Positions 1 through 6,739 of a DNA stretch of 7,241 nt are shown piece by piece (position 1 is the first letter of the stretch; each line of letters begins with the position of its first letter). The DNA comes from Bacteroidota bacterium (GTDB lineage Bacteria > Bacteroidota > Ignavibacteria > Ignavibacteriales > Melioribacteraceae). The stretch is taken from NCBI GenBank assembly GCA_021814855.1, contig JAKAHQ010000086.1, forward strand, positions 1 to 7,241. Direction: 5' to 3'. The notes under the pieces are model-generated. The model searched no databases and was not told where the DNA came from. It was given only the letters and a program-made list of their open reading frames with translations. A program made the position numbers and the translations under genes.

Positions 1-1391
1 AGTGAGCCCATTGACACAAGTGCTTCGACATTATTAGGTCTTGCCGCAAGCACATTATCCAAATATTTTTTAGCGAGATCAGTATCGCGGTTTATCCATA
101 CCGAGACTTGGGCGCGGAATAATTGATAGTCAAGATTATTCGGATCATCTTCCAGCAGCTTATCGGTTATGTCTATTGCTTTATCAAAGTCGCGGTTCCA
201 TGCGGACACTCGTGCGTATTCAAAACGAAGTGCCGGGTCTTTTTCATCGGGATACTTTTCAAAATATTTATCCATAGCCGTCATAGAACTATCGTAGTAC
301 TGCATGTAATCATAATACTTTGCAATTGTTTCTAAAGCTTTTTTATCATACTCATCTTTTTGAAGTTTCACTTTTGCGCTGTCAATTTCGGCTTGATAAT
401 ATCTTTCTCTGTATGCTTTAACGGAATCCAATTTAGTTTGGTAACGGGTGGAGTCGCTTTGTGTAATTCCGAGGATCTGAAGTTGCTGGTATGCTTCTTC
501 AATTCTCTTTGCTGCTATTAGAGAATCAACAAGTTTATATCTTGTTTCAACATCATTAGGTTTACGGCGCAGCAGACGGTAGAAACGATCGATCGGGTAT
601 TCTCTTTCGAAAGATCGCGGGTTTTGCTGATTTACATATGCTTCTCGGTTGCAAATATCTAACCCGTCCTGAGCTTCCTTAAAAAACGGTTTGAAGCTCA
701 ATGCCGTTTCAAATGCTTTCTTTGCAATTTGATATTTCGAGAGCCAAAGAGTAAAGTAACCATAACGGCTCCACAAGCGCCAATCCTGCGGATATCGCTC
801 CACATATTTTTTTAGAATGCGTTCGCCTTTAACAATGCTGCCGGTATGCGATAAAATTTCTGTATAACGAATTATTTCATCGGGCGAGGCGTTATCGTCG
901 CGTTTTAAATATTCGTCGTACCATTGTTCGGCTTTATCCCAAATTTCCATCCAGCGGTAGGATTTTCCGATCTCGAGATAATTGTAAGCGATGTTTGGAT
1001 TGATTGCAATTTCGCGGAGGTGCCCTTCTATTTTTTTCTTAAGGATTGCGTACCAAACTTCTTGAACTCTTCGAAGATTGTTTTCGTATTCGGCGCGTTT
1101 GGATGCGCTTTGAGTTTCCAGAACGATTGCGCGGCGGTAATCCAAAACCGCATTTTGATACTGCTGGCGTTTTTCGAAACAAAGGGCGCGAAGATTATAA
1201 CCGTCGGATTCTTCCGGTACAGCAGAAATATATTTATTTAGTTGATCGATTGCCTCACCGTAACGGCCGGCCTGCATATGAGAAAGAGCGGTTCGCTTAT
1301 ACGCTTCGATGTCAATCCTCTGTTGTGCCAATGATGCAACTTCAGGCAAAATCAGAATTAATATTAAGAGGGTTCTAAAATTAAACCGCAT
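1..1391 (-). CDS. Secreted TPR-repeat protein, N-terminal 463 residues (cut by left window edge)
   Basis: The frame is open without a stop from an ATG at 1391 to the window edge, so the C-terminus is missing. Residues 1-22 form a signal peptide: MRFNFR, then a run of Leu/Ile, then a likely cleavage site near EVASLA-QQ. Tetratricopeptide repeats follow. The clearest cover residues 30-95 (AGRYGEAIDQLNKYI, then QQYQNAVLDYRRAI), about 190-245, about 270-303 (RIEEAYQQL), and about 385-460 (DFDKAIDITDKLLEDDPNN, then AKKYLDNVLAARPNNVEAL). A charged, Tyr-rich helical stretch lies at about 325-370. TPR arrays are protein-binding scaffolds, so a periplasmic or outer-membrane adaptor is likely. The WNRDFDKAI-type repeats with Trp resemble the periplasmic TPR part of proteins that end in an outer-membrane beta-barrel (YaiO, BcsC or PgaA style), but the deciding part is off the window. 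It is separated from the acyltransferase block by a terminator, so it is probably its own transcription unit. The TPR call is sure; the role is unknown. Confidence 0.9.
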   Translation of the reverse strand, partial: MRFNFRTLLILILILPEVASLAQQRIDIEAYKRTALSHMQAGRYGEAIDQLNKYISAVPEESDGYNLRALCFEKRQQYQNAVLDYRRAIVLETQSASKRAEYENNLRRVQEVWYAILKKKIEGHLREIAINPNIAYNYLEIGKSYRWMEIWDKAEQWYDEYLKRDDNASPDEIIRYTEILSHTGSIVKGERILKKYVERYPQDWRLWSRYGYFTLWLSKYQIAKKAFETALSFKPFFKEAQDGLDICNREAYVNQQNPRSFEREYPIDRFYRLLRRKPNDVETRYKLVDSLIAAKRIEEAYQQLQILGITQSDSTRYQTKLDSVKAYRERYYQAEIDSAKVKLQKDEYDKKALETIAKYYDYMQYYDSSMTAMDKYFEKYPDEKDPALRFEYARVSAWNRDFDKAIDITDKLLEDDPNNLDYQLFRAQVSVWINRDTDLAKKYLDNVLAARPNNVEALVSMGS

Positions 1392-1542
1392 TTTCTCCAA
1401 GTTCGGTTACGGAAATAACTTGTTTTTCAAAACACTTTTGTACGAATTCCTTCTTACGGGTTTTCCCAACTTTAATTTATCAAAAATTGGGCAAAAAGTA
1501 ATGGAGTAAAGATTATTTGGATTTCACGCCAAATTCATCCCC
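1392..1542 (-). promoter_or_regulatory. Leader and probable promoter region of the TPR gene
   Basis: About 150 bases lie between the terminator of the acyltransferase block and the TPR start, so the TPR gene should be transcribed from here. An AT-rich inverted repeat sits at 1465-1491: CCCAA at 1465-1469 pairs with TTGGG at 1487-1491, and after one mismatch three further A/T pairs continue inward. On the minus strand TTACTT, 16 bases, then TAAATT overlaps this repeat and could be a weak sigma-70-like promoter, which would place the repeat where an operator would act. This is a guess from spacing only, as no strong consensus promoter is visible. Confidence 0.3.
1395..1398 (-). promoter_or_regulatory. 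Ribosome binding site of the TPR gene
   Basis: On the minus strand GGAG stands three bases before the ATG at 1391 (GGAGAAAATG). The gap is short, but the signal peptide begins exactly at this ATG, which supports the start. Confidence 0.55.
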
Positions 1543-1572
1543 ATAAACAAAAGACGACCGTATCCGGTCGTC
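1543..1572 (-). terminator. Intrinsic terminator after the MBOAT gene
   Basis: A perfect 8-base-pair stem, GACGACCG at 1553-1560 and CGGTCGTC at 1565-1572, closes a four-base loop. On the minus strand it is followed at once by TTTTGTTTAT (1552 down to 1543), the usual U-rich tail. It lies 40 bases beyond the MBOAT stop codon. The plus-strand side lacks a T run, so it acts mainly on minus-strand transcription. It marks the 3' end of the acyltransferase block and separates it from the TPR gene. Confidence 0.88.
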
Positions 1573-1612
1573 CAAAAGTGTTTCGTGTTGATGCAGTGAT
1601 TCAAATTTGATT

Positions 1613-3112
1613 TTAAAATTTGAAGTAGATAAACGGCGTTATGTCTGCGGACTTAAACTGTGCGGCAATCCATATTACAAAAACAAGAACTATTGCCAGC
1701 GCGTATACCGGCATAGCGGAAAATATTTTTTGAACTTTCAATTCCAGTTTTACCGGCATAAAGTGGAATATGTAACCTATTACCATCAACCCGAAAATTA
1801 CAGGCAGCTTAACAACAAACTGTTCAAAAACTTCGCCGTGGAAGAAATTGAAGATTTGCGAAAACATATCCGCAACGGTTTGCAGATCGCGCGACCGGAA
1901 AACCAAGAACGAAACGGCAACCAAATGGAATGTAATAAAGACGGAAAAGAATTTTAAAATTTTTGTGTCTTTAATTTTAAGAAATGTATAAAGCTTATTC
2001 TTGGGTTTTGCAATAAGAAGCGCGAAAGACATCATGAACCCGTGAATGGCGCCCCATAAAATAAAGTTCCAGCCCGCGCCGTGCCATAAACCGCAAAGTA
2101 AAAATGTTACGAATACGGCAATGATGTTTGCGTATATCCTCAGATTTCTTAAAGAAAGCTGGATTGGTTTGAATAAATAATCCTGCAGCCATCTTGAAAG
2201 AGAAATATGCCAGCGGCGCCAGAAGTCTGCAACGCTTGAAGCTTTGAATGGCGAGTTGAAATTATCCATTAACTTAAAGCCCATCAAAAGGGCAATTCCA
2301 ATAGCCATGTCGGAATAGCCGGAGAAGTCGCAATAAATCTGCAGCGCGTAGCCGTAGATGGCGAGTAAATTTTCTATTCCGGTGTACCTAAGCGGGAAAT
2401 CGAAAATGCGGTCGACAAAATTTAAGCTGATATAATCCGCAATGACTACTTTTTTTATCAAGCCCGCCATAATTAAAAACATTGCCTTGCCGATATCTTC
2501 TTTGGATACGAACGGCTCTTTTTCAACTTGAGGAAGAAATGCGGATGCTCGGTCGATAGGTCCGGCAAGTATGTTTGGAAAGAAGAAAACATAAACGCCG
2601 AAATCTCTTAAGCTGTTTGTCGGCTTAAGAGTGTCGAAGTAAACATCGAAAACATAATTGAGTGACTTAAACGTGTAGAACGAAATTCCGATCGGCAAAA
2701 ATATTTCGAGGGGATCAATTTGCGCCGTCCGGAAATCGTTAATTATCTGAATTATAAAATTGGTGTATTTGAAATAGCCCAGCATTCCAAGATTAACTAT
2801 AACTGCCAGCGCAAGCACCAGCCGCTTCTTAGTAAAATTCTCCGTTATACCGATCCATTTACCGAATAAGAAATTCGCTATTGCCGAAACAATAAGAATG
2901 GCAAAGTAGAATCCCGCTGCTTTGTAATAAAAGTAAAGCGAGAAAAGTATGATTAGGAAGAGTCTTGCATTCTTATTCCTGTTGAGGATGTTGTAAAAAA
3001 CAAGAAAGACAAAGAACAGAATTAAAAAGAGACTTGTGCTGAATATGAGCGGATCGTTTTGATCGTACTTTAATATTGAGAAGAGATTTTCCCAGCTGAT
3101 GTTTAAAGCCAT
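1613..3112 (-). CDS. MBOAT-family membrane-bound O-acyltransferase (DltB/AlgI-like)
   Basis: A 499-residue polytopic inner-membrane protein with about a dozen hydrophobic segments, the usual length for bacterial MBOATs such as AlgI. Family signatures appear in order: PIGISFYTFKSLNYVFDVY (140-158), PNILAGPIDR (179-188), YCDFSGYSDMAIG (260-272), NFNSPFKASSVADFWRRWH (284-302), SRWLQDYLF (306-314) and GLWHGAGW (341-348). His344 in the last motif is the expected catalytic histidine, and His302 is the second conserved one. MBOATs of this branch pass an acyl group from a cytoplasmic thioester to a hydroxyl on the outer side, usually with an SGNH partner. Here an acyl carrier protein lies directly upstream, so an acyl-ACP donor, as in DltB/DltC, is more likely than acetyl-CoA (inference). 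No Shine-Dalgarno sequence precedes the ATG. An in-frame stop lies three codons upstream and the next Met is residue 110, so this start is the only plausible one. The family call is secure; substrate is unknown. Confidence 0.96.
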   Translation of the reverse strand: MALNISWENLFSILKYDQNDPLIFSTSLFLILFFVFLVFYNILNRNKNARLFLIILFSLYFYYKAAGFYFAILIVSAIANFLFGKWIGITENFTKKRLVLALAVIVNLGMLGYFKYTNFIIQIINDFRTAQIDPLEIFLPIGISFYTFKSLNYVFDVYFDTLKPTNSLRDFGVYVFFFPNILAGPIDRASAFLPQVEKEPFVSKEDIGKAMFLIMAGLIKKVVIADYISLNFVDRIFDFPLRYTGIENLLAIYGYALQIYCDFSGYSDMAIGIALLMGFKLMDNFNSPFKASSVADFWRRWHISLSRWLQDYLFKPIQLSLRNLRIYANIIAVFVTFLLCGLWHGAGWNFILWGAIHGFMMSFALLIAKPKNKLYTFLKIKDTKILKFFSVFITFHLVAVSFLVFRSRDLQTVADMFSQIFNFFHGEVFEQFVVKLPVIFGLMVIGYIFHFMPVKLELKVQKIFSAMPVYALAIVLVFVIWIAAQFKSADITPFIYFKF

Positions 3113-3142
3113 AAGCAGTTAGTTTTGTAATTTATAAGAAAT

Positions 3143-3214
3143 GAAACGCTTCCCGCGCACATAACTTCTAAAGTTGAAATGCTGAAATTCTTTCAACCGA
3201 AATGCAGGCGTTTC
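3143..3214 (-). repeat. Nested inverted repeats between carrier protein and MBOAT genes
   Basis: The 109-base gap between the carrier protein stop and the MBOAT start holds two nested perfect 7-base inverted repeats. The outer pair is GAAACGC (3143-3149) with GCGTTTC (3208-3214). The inner pair is GTTGAAA (3173-3179) with TTTCAAC (3191-3197), with an 11-base loop. In the messenger these could form a stem with a side-bulged inner hairpin just downstream of the carrier protein stop. There is no T run after it, so it does not look like an ordinary terminator. It could protect or process the mRNA, or tune the ratio of carrier protein to MBOAT. The gap contains no strong promoter; a lone TATAAA (minus strand) has no good -35 partner. 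Confidence 0.4.
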
Positions 3215-3221
3215 CTGTTAA

Positions 3222-3455
3222 TTACTTACCGAGTTTTGAATCTACCAGCTTTTGAAGGTCGCCTACGTTTTTAAGACGAAGCACTTCATAGCTTTTAAAT
3301 TTTACGTTGAAGTTTTTTTCAACGGCAAGAATGATGTTTACATGATTCAATGAATCCCAACCCGGTACCTGCGGGGCAATGGTTTCGTCCTGCAAATCGA
3401 AATCGTCCAGGTTCAATTCTTTTAGTATGACTTTTTTTAATTCCGGTGATATCAT
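3222..3455 (-). CDS. Acyl carrier protein (DltC-like role)
   Basis: A 77-residue acidic four-helix carrier protein of typical ACP length. The phosphopantetheine attachment motif is GWDSLNHV, with Ser35 as the modified residue and the following Leu-Asn-His-Val starting helix II. The C-terminal part (EVLRLKNVGDLQKLVDSKL) matches helices III and IV of ACPs. The ATG follows the TAA of the ligase gene with no base between them (TAAATG), a sign of translational coupling and a fixed partner. The ligase should charge Ser35's arm with an acyl group, and the MBOAT encoded downstream should accept it. It is unlikely to be the housekeeping fatty acid AcpP, because there are no fab genes around and AcpP usually has a DSLD motif. 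A phosphopantetheinyl transferase must come from elsewhere in the genome. The carrier class is sure; the partner assignment is inferred from context. Confidence 0.95.
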   Translation of the reverse strand: MISPELKKVILKELNLDDFDLQDETIAPQVPGWDSLNHVNIILAVEKNFNVKFKSYEVLRLKNVGDLQKLVDSKLGK

Positions 3456-5186
3456 TTATCTACTCCAAACTTGTTTGTCTTCGCGACTTTCGATCCGTTC
3501 TTTATTTGCTTTTCTGCTTGGCTTACCCGCAGAACTTTTGATCAGCCATCTCGGCGGAACAAGATATACTTTATGAATATTAATATCTATAGCCATGCCG
3601 GCTTTCAAAACATTCATCCGAATCTTACTCTTATCCTGATCTGTTTCGGCTTTTGTTTCGGCAACAACGGCAACCTGTTCGGTGCCCATTGCTTCATCCT
3701 CTTCGCCGAAGGCAATTACTCTTCCGGGAATTACTCCTTCCGCCTGATTAACAGCATCTTCAATATCTTCCGGATAAATATTCTTACCGGCAACAATAAT
3801 AATATCTTTTTTCCTGCCGATGACATAATATTCGTTTTCGTGAACGAAGCCGTAATCTCCCGAGAAGTACCATCCGTTTTCAACAACCTCCGCGGTTTTT
3901 TCGGGATAGTTCCTGTAGCCGTCGAACATGGAAACAGATTTAATGGATAGCTCTCCAACCAGTCCCGGCCCAATATCTTTTCTTTCGGCATCAACAATAC
4001 GGACCTGGCAGCCGTCGATTAATTTTCCGGAAGAAACACACACGCGTGTAACAACACTGTCATCGTTTACAAGTTCTACAACGCCGTGAGATAATTTATT
4101 TCTGTCAACGACAACTTCTTTGATCTTTGTTCCGGGTTCAACTTGTGTGCATGTCAAAGTAATTTCAGCCATTCCGTAAAGAGCGGTAAGGGCAATTGGA
4201 TTCAAGCCGTACTTAACATACTTGTCAATAAATTTTGCATGGCTGTCATGGCGCACCGGCTCGCTGGCGTTTATAAATATACGCATGCTTTCAAGAGAGA
4301 TTTCGCTCAGTTCGTCGTCGTGAATTTTTTCTGCGTAAATATTATACGCAAAGTTAGGAAGCCAGGCCATCGTACCTTTTTCTTTTGTAATTGCTTCGAG
4401 CTGAATTATTGGCGCCAGCACCCACTGGAAAGGATCGATTTGAACCGTTGTTACGCCGAAAGCAAGAGGAACATGATACGCACCTATCAAACCCATATCG
4501 TGGTAGAGCGGAAGCCAGCTTATTACCTTATCGCTTTCAGTCATCTTCAAAGCTTTGCTGTAATTCTTTACGTGATTAAGTACTGCACGATGAGAAAGCA
4601 CTACCGGTTTTTGCAAGCCGGTTGTACCTGAAGAATGCTGAAGAAGAAACGGATCGGTATCCTTTATTGCCGCAGAAGCCGCTTCTATATCGGCGTTAAT
4701 TTTCGGATCGATCTCCGAATCCGTATCCCACTCAAGAGGAAAATAAACAGCTTTAATTGTGCTTCCGGGTTTTTCAATTAACGGGCGAATTAACGGCTCA
4801 AGCGTGCGCTCGGTTAAAATGTAATCGAGACCGGAACGCTGGGACATTCCCTCTATCCCTTGCCGGAATTTATCCGGATGCAAGCGCGGATTAGGATAAG
4901 CCAATACTGCCGGCAGTGCGCCCGCGCGCGAAATTCCAAGATAGAGCGGGTAAAAATTAGCGTTGTGACGAATAATAACTGCGCAAACTTCTCCGGGCTT
5001 AATTCCAATCTCTCTTATTTTACCGGAGAACTTTATTGCTTTCTCGAGAAGACTTTTAAAAGTCCATCTTACCGGGTCTTCGCCGGCAATCCAATGAACA
5101 ATTGCTTCGCGGTCGGGAATTCTCTTTGCGTTTTTCTCCCATTGCTGCCAAAGAGTTTTTGATTCATCAAACTGGCTGTCGATCAT
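3456..5186 (-). CDS. Fatty acyl-AMP ligase-type (FAAL) adenylating enzyme, loads the carrier protein
   Basis: A 576-residue ANL-superfamily adenylating enzyme. It shows the ATP-binding loop HSSGTTG (184-190), WLPLYHDMGLIG (224-235), INASEPVR (305-312), LYGMAE (336-341), the SGD motif (442-444), the hinge region GRKKDIIIVAGKNIYPEDIE (457-476), and the C-terminal catalytic lysine in SSAGK (Lys555). Three traits point to fatty acyl-AMP ligases instead of acyl-CoA synthetases or DltA: YHDMGLIG, AGKNIYPEDIE, and an extra segment after LYGMAE (about 351-398, with DRNKLSHG and VSSGK before QVRIVD) that matches the FAAL-specific insertion. FAALs form acyl-AMP and pass the acyl group to a carrier protein, not to CoA. 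The stop touches the carrier protein start. The gap to the upstream SGNH gene is 22 bases, with only a weak AAAAGA before the ATG. Chain length cannot be read from sequence; a short or hydroxylated acid is also possible. Confidence 0.93.
   Translation of the reverse strand: MIDSQFDESKTLWQQWEKNAKRIPDREAIVHWIAGEDPVRWTFKSLLEKAIKFSGKIREIGIKPGEVCAVIIRHNANFYPLYLGISRAGALPAVLAYPNPRLHPDKFRQGIEGMSQRSGLDYILTERTLEPLIRPLIEKPGSTIKAVYFPLEWDTDSEIDPKINADIEAASAAIKDTDPFLLQHSSGTTGLQKPVVLSHRAVLNHVKNYSKALKMTESDKVISWLPLYHDMGLIGAYHVPLAFGVTTVQIDPFQWVLAPIIQLEAITKEKGTMAWLPNFAYNIYAEKIHDDELSEISLESMRIFINASEPVRHDSHAKFIDKYVKYGLNPIALTALYGMAEITLTCTQVEPGTKIKEVVVDRNKLSHGVVELVNDDSVVTRVCVSSGKLIDGCQVRIVDAERKDIGPGLVGELSIKSVSMFDGYRNYPEKTAEVVENGWYFSGDYGFVHENEYYVIGRKKDIIIVAGKNIYPEDIEDAVNQAEGVIPGRVIAFGEEDEAMGTEQVAVVAETKAETDQDKSKIRMNVLKAGMAIDINIHKVYLVPPRWLIKSSAGKPSRKANKERIESREDKQVWSR
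3463..3466 (-). promoter_or_regulatory. Ribosome binding site of the carrier protein gene, inside the ligase gene
   Basis: On the minus strand GGAG lies seven bases before the carrier protein ATG, inside the last codons of the ligase. A strong site plus an abutting stop and start should give high, coupled carrier protein synthesis. Confidence 0.65.
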
Positions 5187-5208
5187 ATTCTTTTATATTT
5201 GTTGGAAA

Positions 5209-6621
5209 TTATTTGTACAATGATAAAAGAGCATCCGTTAACAACTGGGCAACCTTCTTTGCACCTTGATCGTTAAAATGAATATAATCTTTAAATGCGA
5301 GCGGTGGATTTGCGTCGACCCATTTAGGCATCGAGTTCTCGCCGCCCATCGCATCGAACAAACTCCATATAGCTACGTCGGCCTGCTTGGCAATATTTTT
5401 TTGAGCGTCAAGCAATTTTAAAATTGTTGGATCGGTAACAAAGTTGGAGCCGCGTTTCATCGATTTATCGTGAACCGAAATCATAAGAATACTTGTCTTG
5501 GGAAAAGCCTGCTTGAAATGATTGATTACCTTAACCATTTCTCTTTCGTACCAGCTGTAGTCGGTGCTGCGCGTTCCGGCGATGTTCAAACCAAATTCAA
5601 GAATGATTAGTTTGTAATCAAGATATTTCGAAAAATTTTTTAAAATATTTTCGTCAAGCGAACCGAGGTCCACGCCCGTATTGCCGCGGAGCGGAAGATT
5701 ATCTACATAAACGCCTGGACCATTTTCCAAACTTACGCCGTAAAAGTACGCTTGATCTGCCGTAGGAAATTCAATGCGAATCGATCTTGCGCTGCCGGAA
5801 GGTTTCATAATAAGTTCCTGAATTCCCGAACCGGGTTTTAAGGTTGCAGTTTGTTTTGCGCCGCCGTCAAATGAATAATAGATTTGAGAACTTTTTGCGT
5901 TGGCATAAAATAATTTTGCTACCGTGAAATCTCTCAGATACCTCTTAGCCGTTGTAGTTTCGTATTGAACCCACGCATTGCCTTTGGGAACATTACACTC
6001 TCCGCTTATGCCCAGCGGAAGTCCTTTTGGATTGCTGGTATAAAGAGCGCCGCTTTCCCAGTTGCTGGAGAATGTATGCTTTGTAGTCATTCTAAAAGTA
6101 ATATCCTGGGAAACAATGCCAAGCCAACCAACTCCGTTGCCGCCGAATTTGCTTTGCAATGCTTCGCGAATATCCGATGTAATTAAATCGCCTTCAATAG
6201 CGCTGTCGCCGTAATGAGCAATTCGAACCGGTTTCGTCTTGGCATTTTTCAATGCGTCAAAAAAGTAACTAAGTTGTTTTGTATTGCCGGTTATAGGAAC
6301 CTGTTTACCCTGGACGGTAACGTAGATTGCGTCGTAATCGGATTTGTTTCCGGGTGTGTCTGAAAGATTGGAATGATTATCAAACAAGTTCAAAAAATTG
6401 AAAGAAGCTTCCAGCGGTTTAACGTTCGAGAATTTATCCTGCAAATAATTCATTTGCTCGGTGCTGTCTGGGGTTGCCTTTATATCCGAAAAGATATCAA
6501 CATTTCTAAATTGAATGCCGCCTACCTGGTAATCCAACTTGATAAATGAAAGAGCATATAAGATTGCAATTGTAATTCCCATGATAAACAGCGGTTGTCT
6601 TACTTTGTTTTGGTTATCCAT
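5209..6621 (-). CDS. Membrane-anchored SGNH/GDSL-like protein with inserted domain (DltD/PatB/Ape1-like role)
   Basis: A 470-residue protein with one N-terminal membrane helix (about 11-28) after a short charged head, so most of it should lie in the periplasm. SGNH motifs are in order: block I HYGDSAIEGD with the nucleophile Ser140; a block II candidate LRGNTG (Gly313); block III EFGLN (Gly344, Asn346); and block V DYIHF with Asp445 and His448. The catalytic set is complete. About 170 residues separate blocks I and II (normally about 30-50) and look beta-rich (YYSFDGGAKQ, IRIEF). This resembles the peptidoglycan O-acetylesterase Ape1, where a carbohydrate-binding domain is inserted at this point. 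SGNH partners of MBOATs (DltD, AlgJ/AlgX, PatB) transfer or remove ester groups on glycans. It should be the extracytoplasmic partner of the MBOAT here (inference). The ATG at 6621 has a ribosome site and starts the membrane anchor. Transferase or esterase cannot be told apart from sequence. Confidence 0.87.
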   Translation of the reverse strand: MDNQNKVRQPLFIMGITIAILYALSFIKLDYQVGGIQFRNVDIFSDIKATPDSTEQMNYLQDKFSNVKPLEASFNFLNLFDNHSNLSDTPGNKSDYDAIYVTVQGKQVPITGNTKQLSYFFDALKNAKTKPVRIAHYGDSAIEGDLITSDIREALQSKFGGNGVGWLGIVSQDITFRMTTKHTFSSNWESGALYTSNPKGLPLGISGECNVPKGNAWVQYETTTAKRYLRDFTVAKLFYANAKSSQIYYSFDGGAKQTATLKPGSGIQELIMKPSGSARSIRIEFPTADQAYFYGVSLENGPGVYVDNLPLRGNTGVDLGSLDENILKNFSKYLDYKLIILEFGLNIAGTRSTDYSWYEREMVKVINHFKQAFPKTSILMISVHDKSMKRGSNFVTDPTILKLLDAQKNIAKQADVAIWSLFDAMGGENSMPKWVDANPPLAFKDYIHFNDQGAKKVAQLLTDALLSLYK

Positions 6622-6625
6622 TTGT

Positions 6626-6631
6626 TCCTCT
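6626..6631 (-). promoter_or_regulatory. Ribosome binding site of the anchored SGNH gene
   Basis: On the minus strand AGAGGA stands four bases before the ATG at 6621. It supports that start. Confidence 0.6.
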
Positions 6632-6739
6632 TAACCTTTCCTTAAATTGTAACAATTCTATACTAATGTACTAATTTACCGATTGAATGGTTTCAAAAAA
6701 ATACTTCCGACCGTAACCGATTTGATTATTAACGCCGGA
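6632..6739 (-). promoter_or_regulatory. Intergenic leader with tandem repeat and palindrome before the anchored SGNH gene
   Basis: The 118-base gap between the two SGNH genes is the largest gap in the right-hand block and may hold a promoter. Read on the minus strand it contains TTGAAA (6691-6696), then 17 bases, then a poor -10 candidate TAGTAC. A direct repeat ATTAGTA-C-ATTAGTA follows (6661-6675), and then a 13-base perfect palindrome AATTGT-T-ACAATT (6645-6657), just ahead of the ribosome site. A T run (6696-6702 region) precedes the repeats but has no convincing stem before it, so no terminator is called for the upstream gene. Repeats of this kind could bind a regulator, but the region is AT-rich and chance is possible. 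Confidence 0.3.

Noticed and set aside
924..1509. Three overlapping plus-strand open frames
   Set aside because: Most of this span is antisense to the TPR gene, whose frame stays open for 463 codons with a signal peptide and repeats; the plus-strand frames overlap each other and show no motif.
1607..1957. Plus-strand open frame of 116 codons
   Set aside because: It is antisense to the C-terminal part of the MBOAT gene and rich in Tyr, Asn, Lys and Arg with no domain pattern, as expected for the reverse of a membrane protein gene.
4143..4631. Plus-strand open frame of 162 codons
   Set aside because: It lies wholly antisense to the ligase, which has a full set of family motifs in its own frame; the plus-strand product shows no recognisable domain.
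1613..6621. Classical D-alanylation operon (dltABCD)
   Set aside because: The ligase has FAAL motifs and insertion instead of DltA traits, the gene order differs, and the SGNH protein has an inserted domain not typical of DltD. Only the logic is Dlt-like, so no dlt symbols were assigned.
6632..6739. Terminator after the first SGNH gene, suggested by a run of seven T on the minus strand
   Set aside because: No stable stem directly precedes the T run; only short imperfect pairings are visible.
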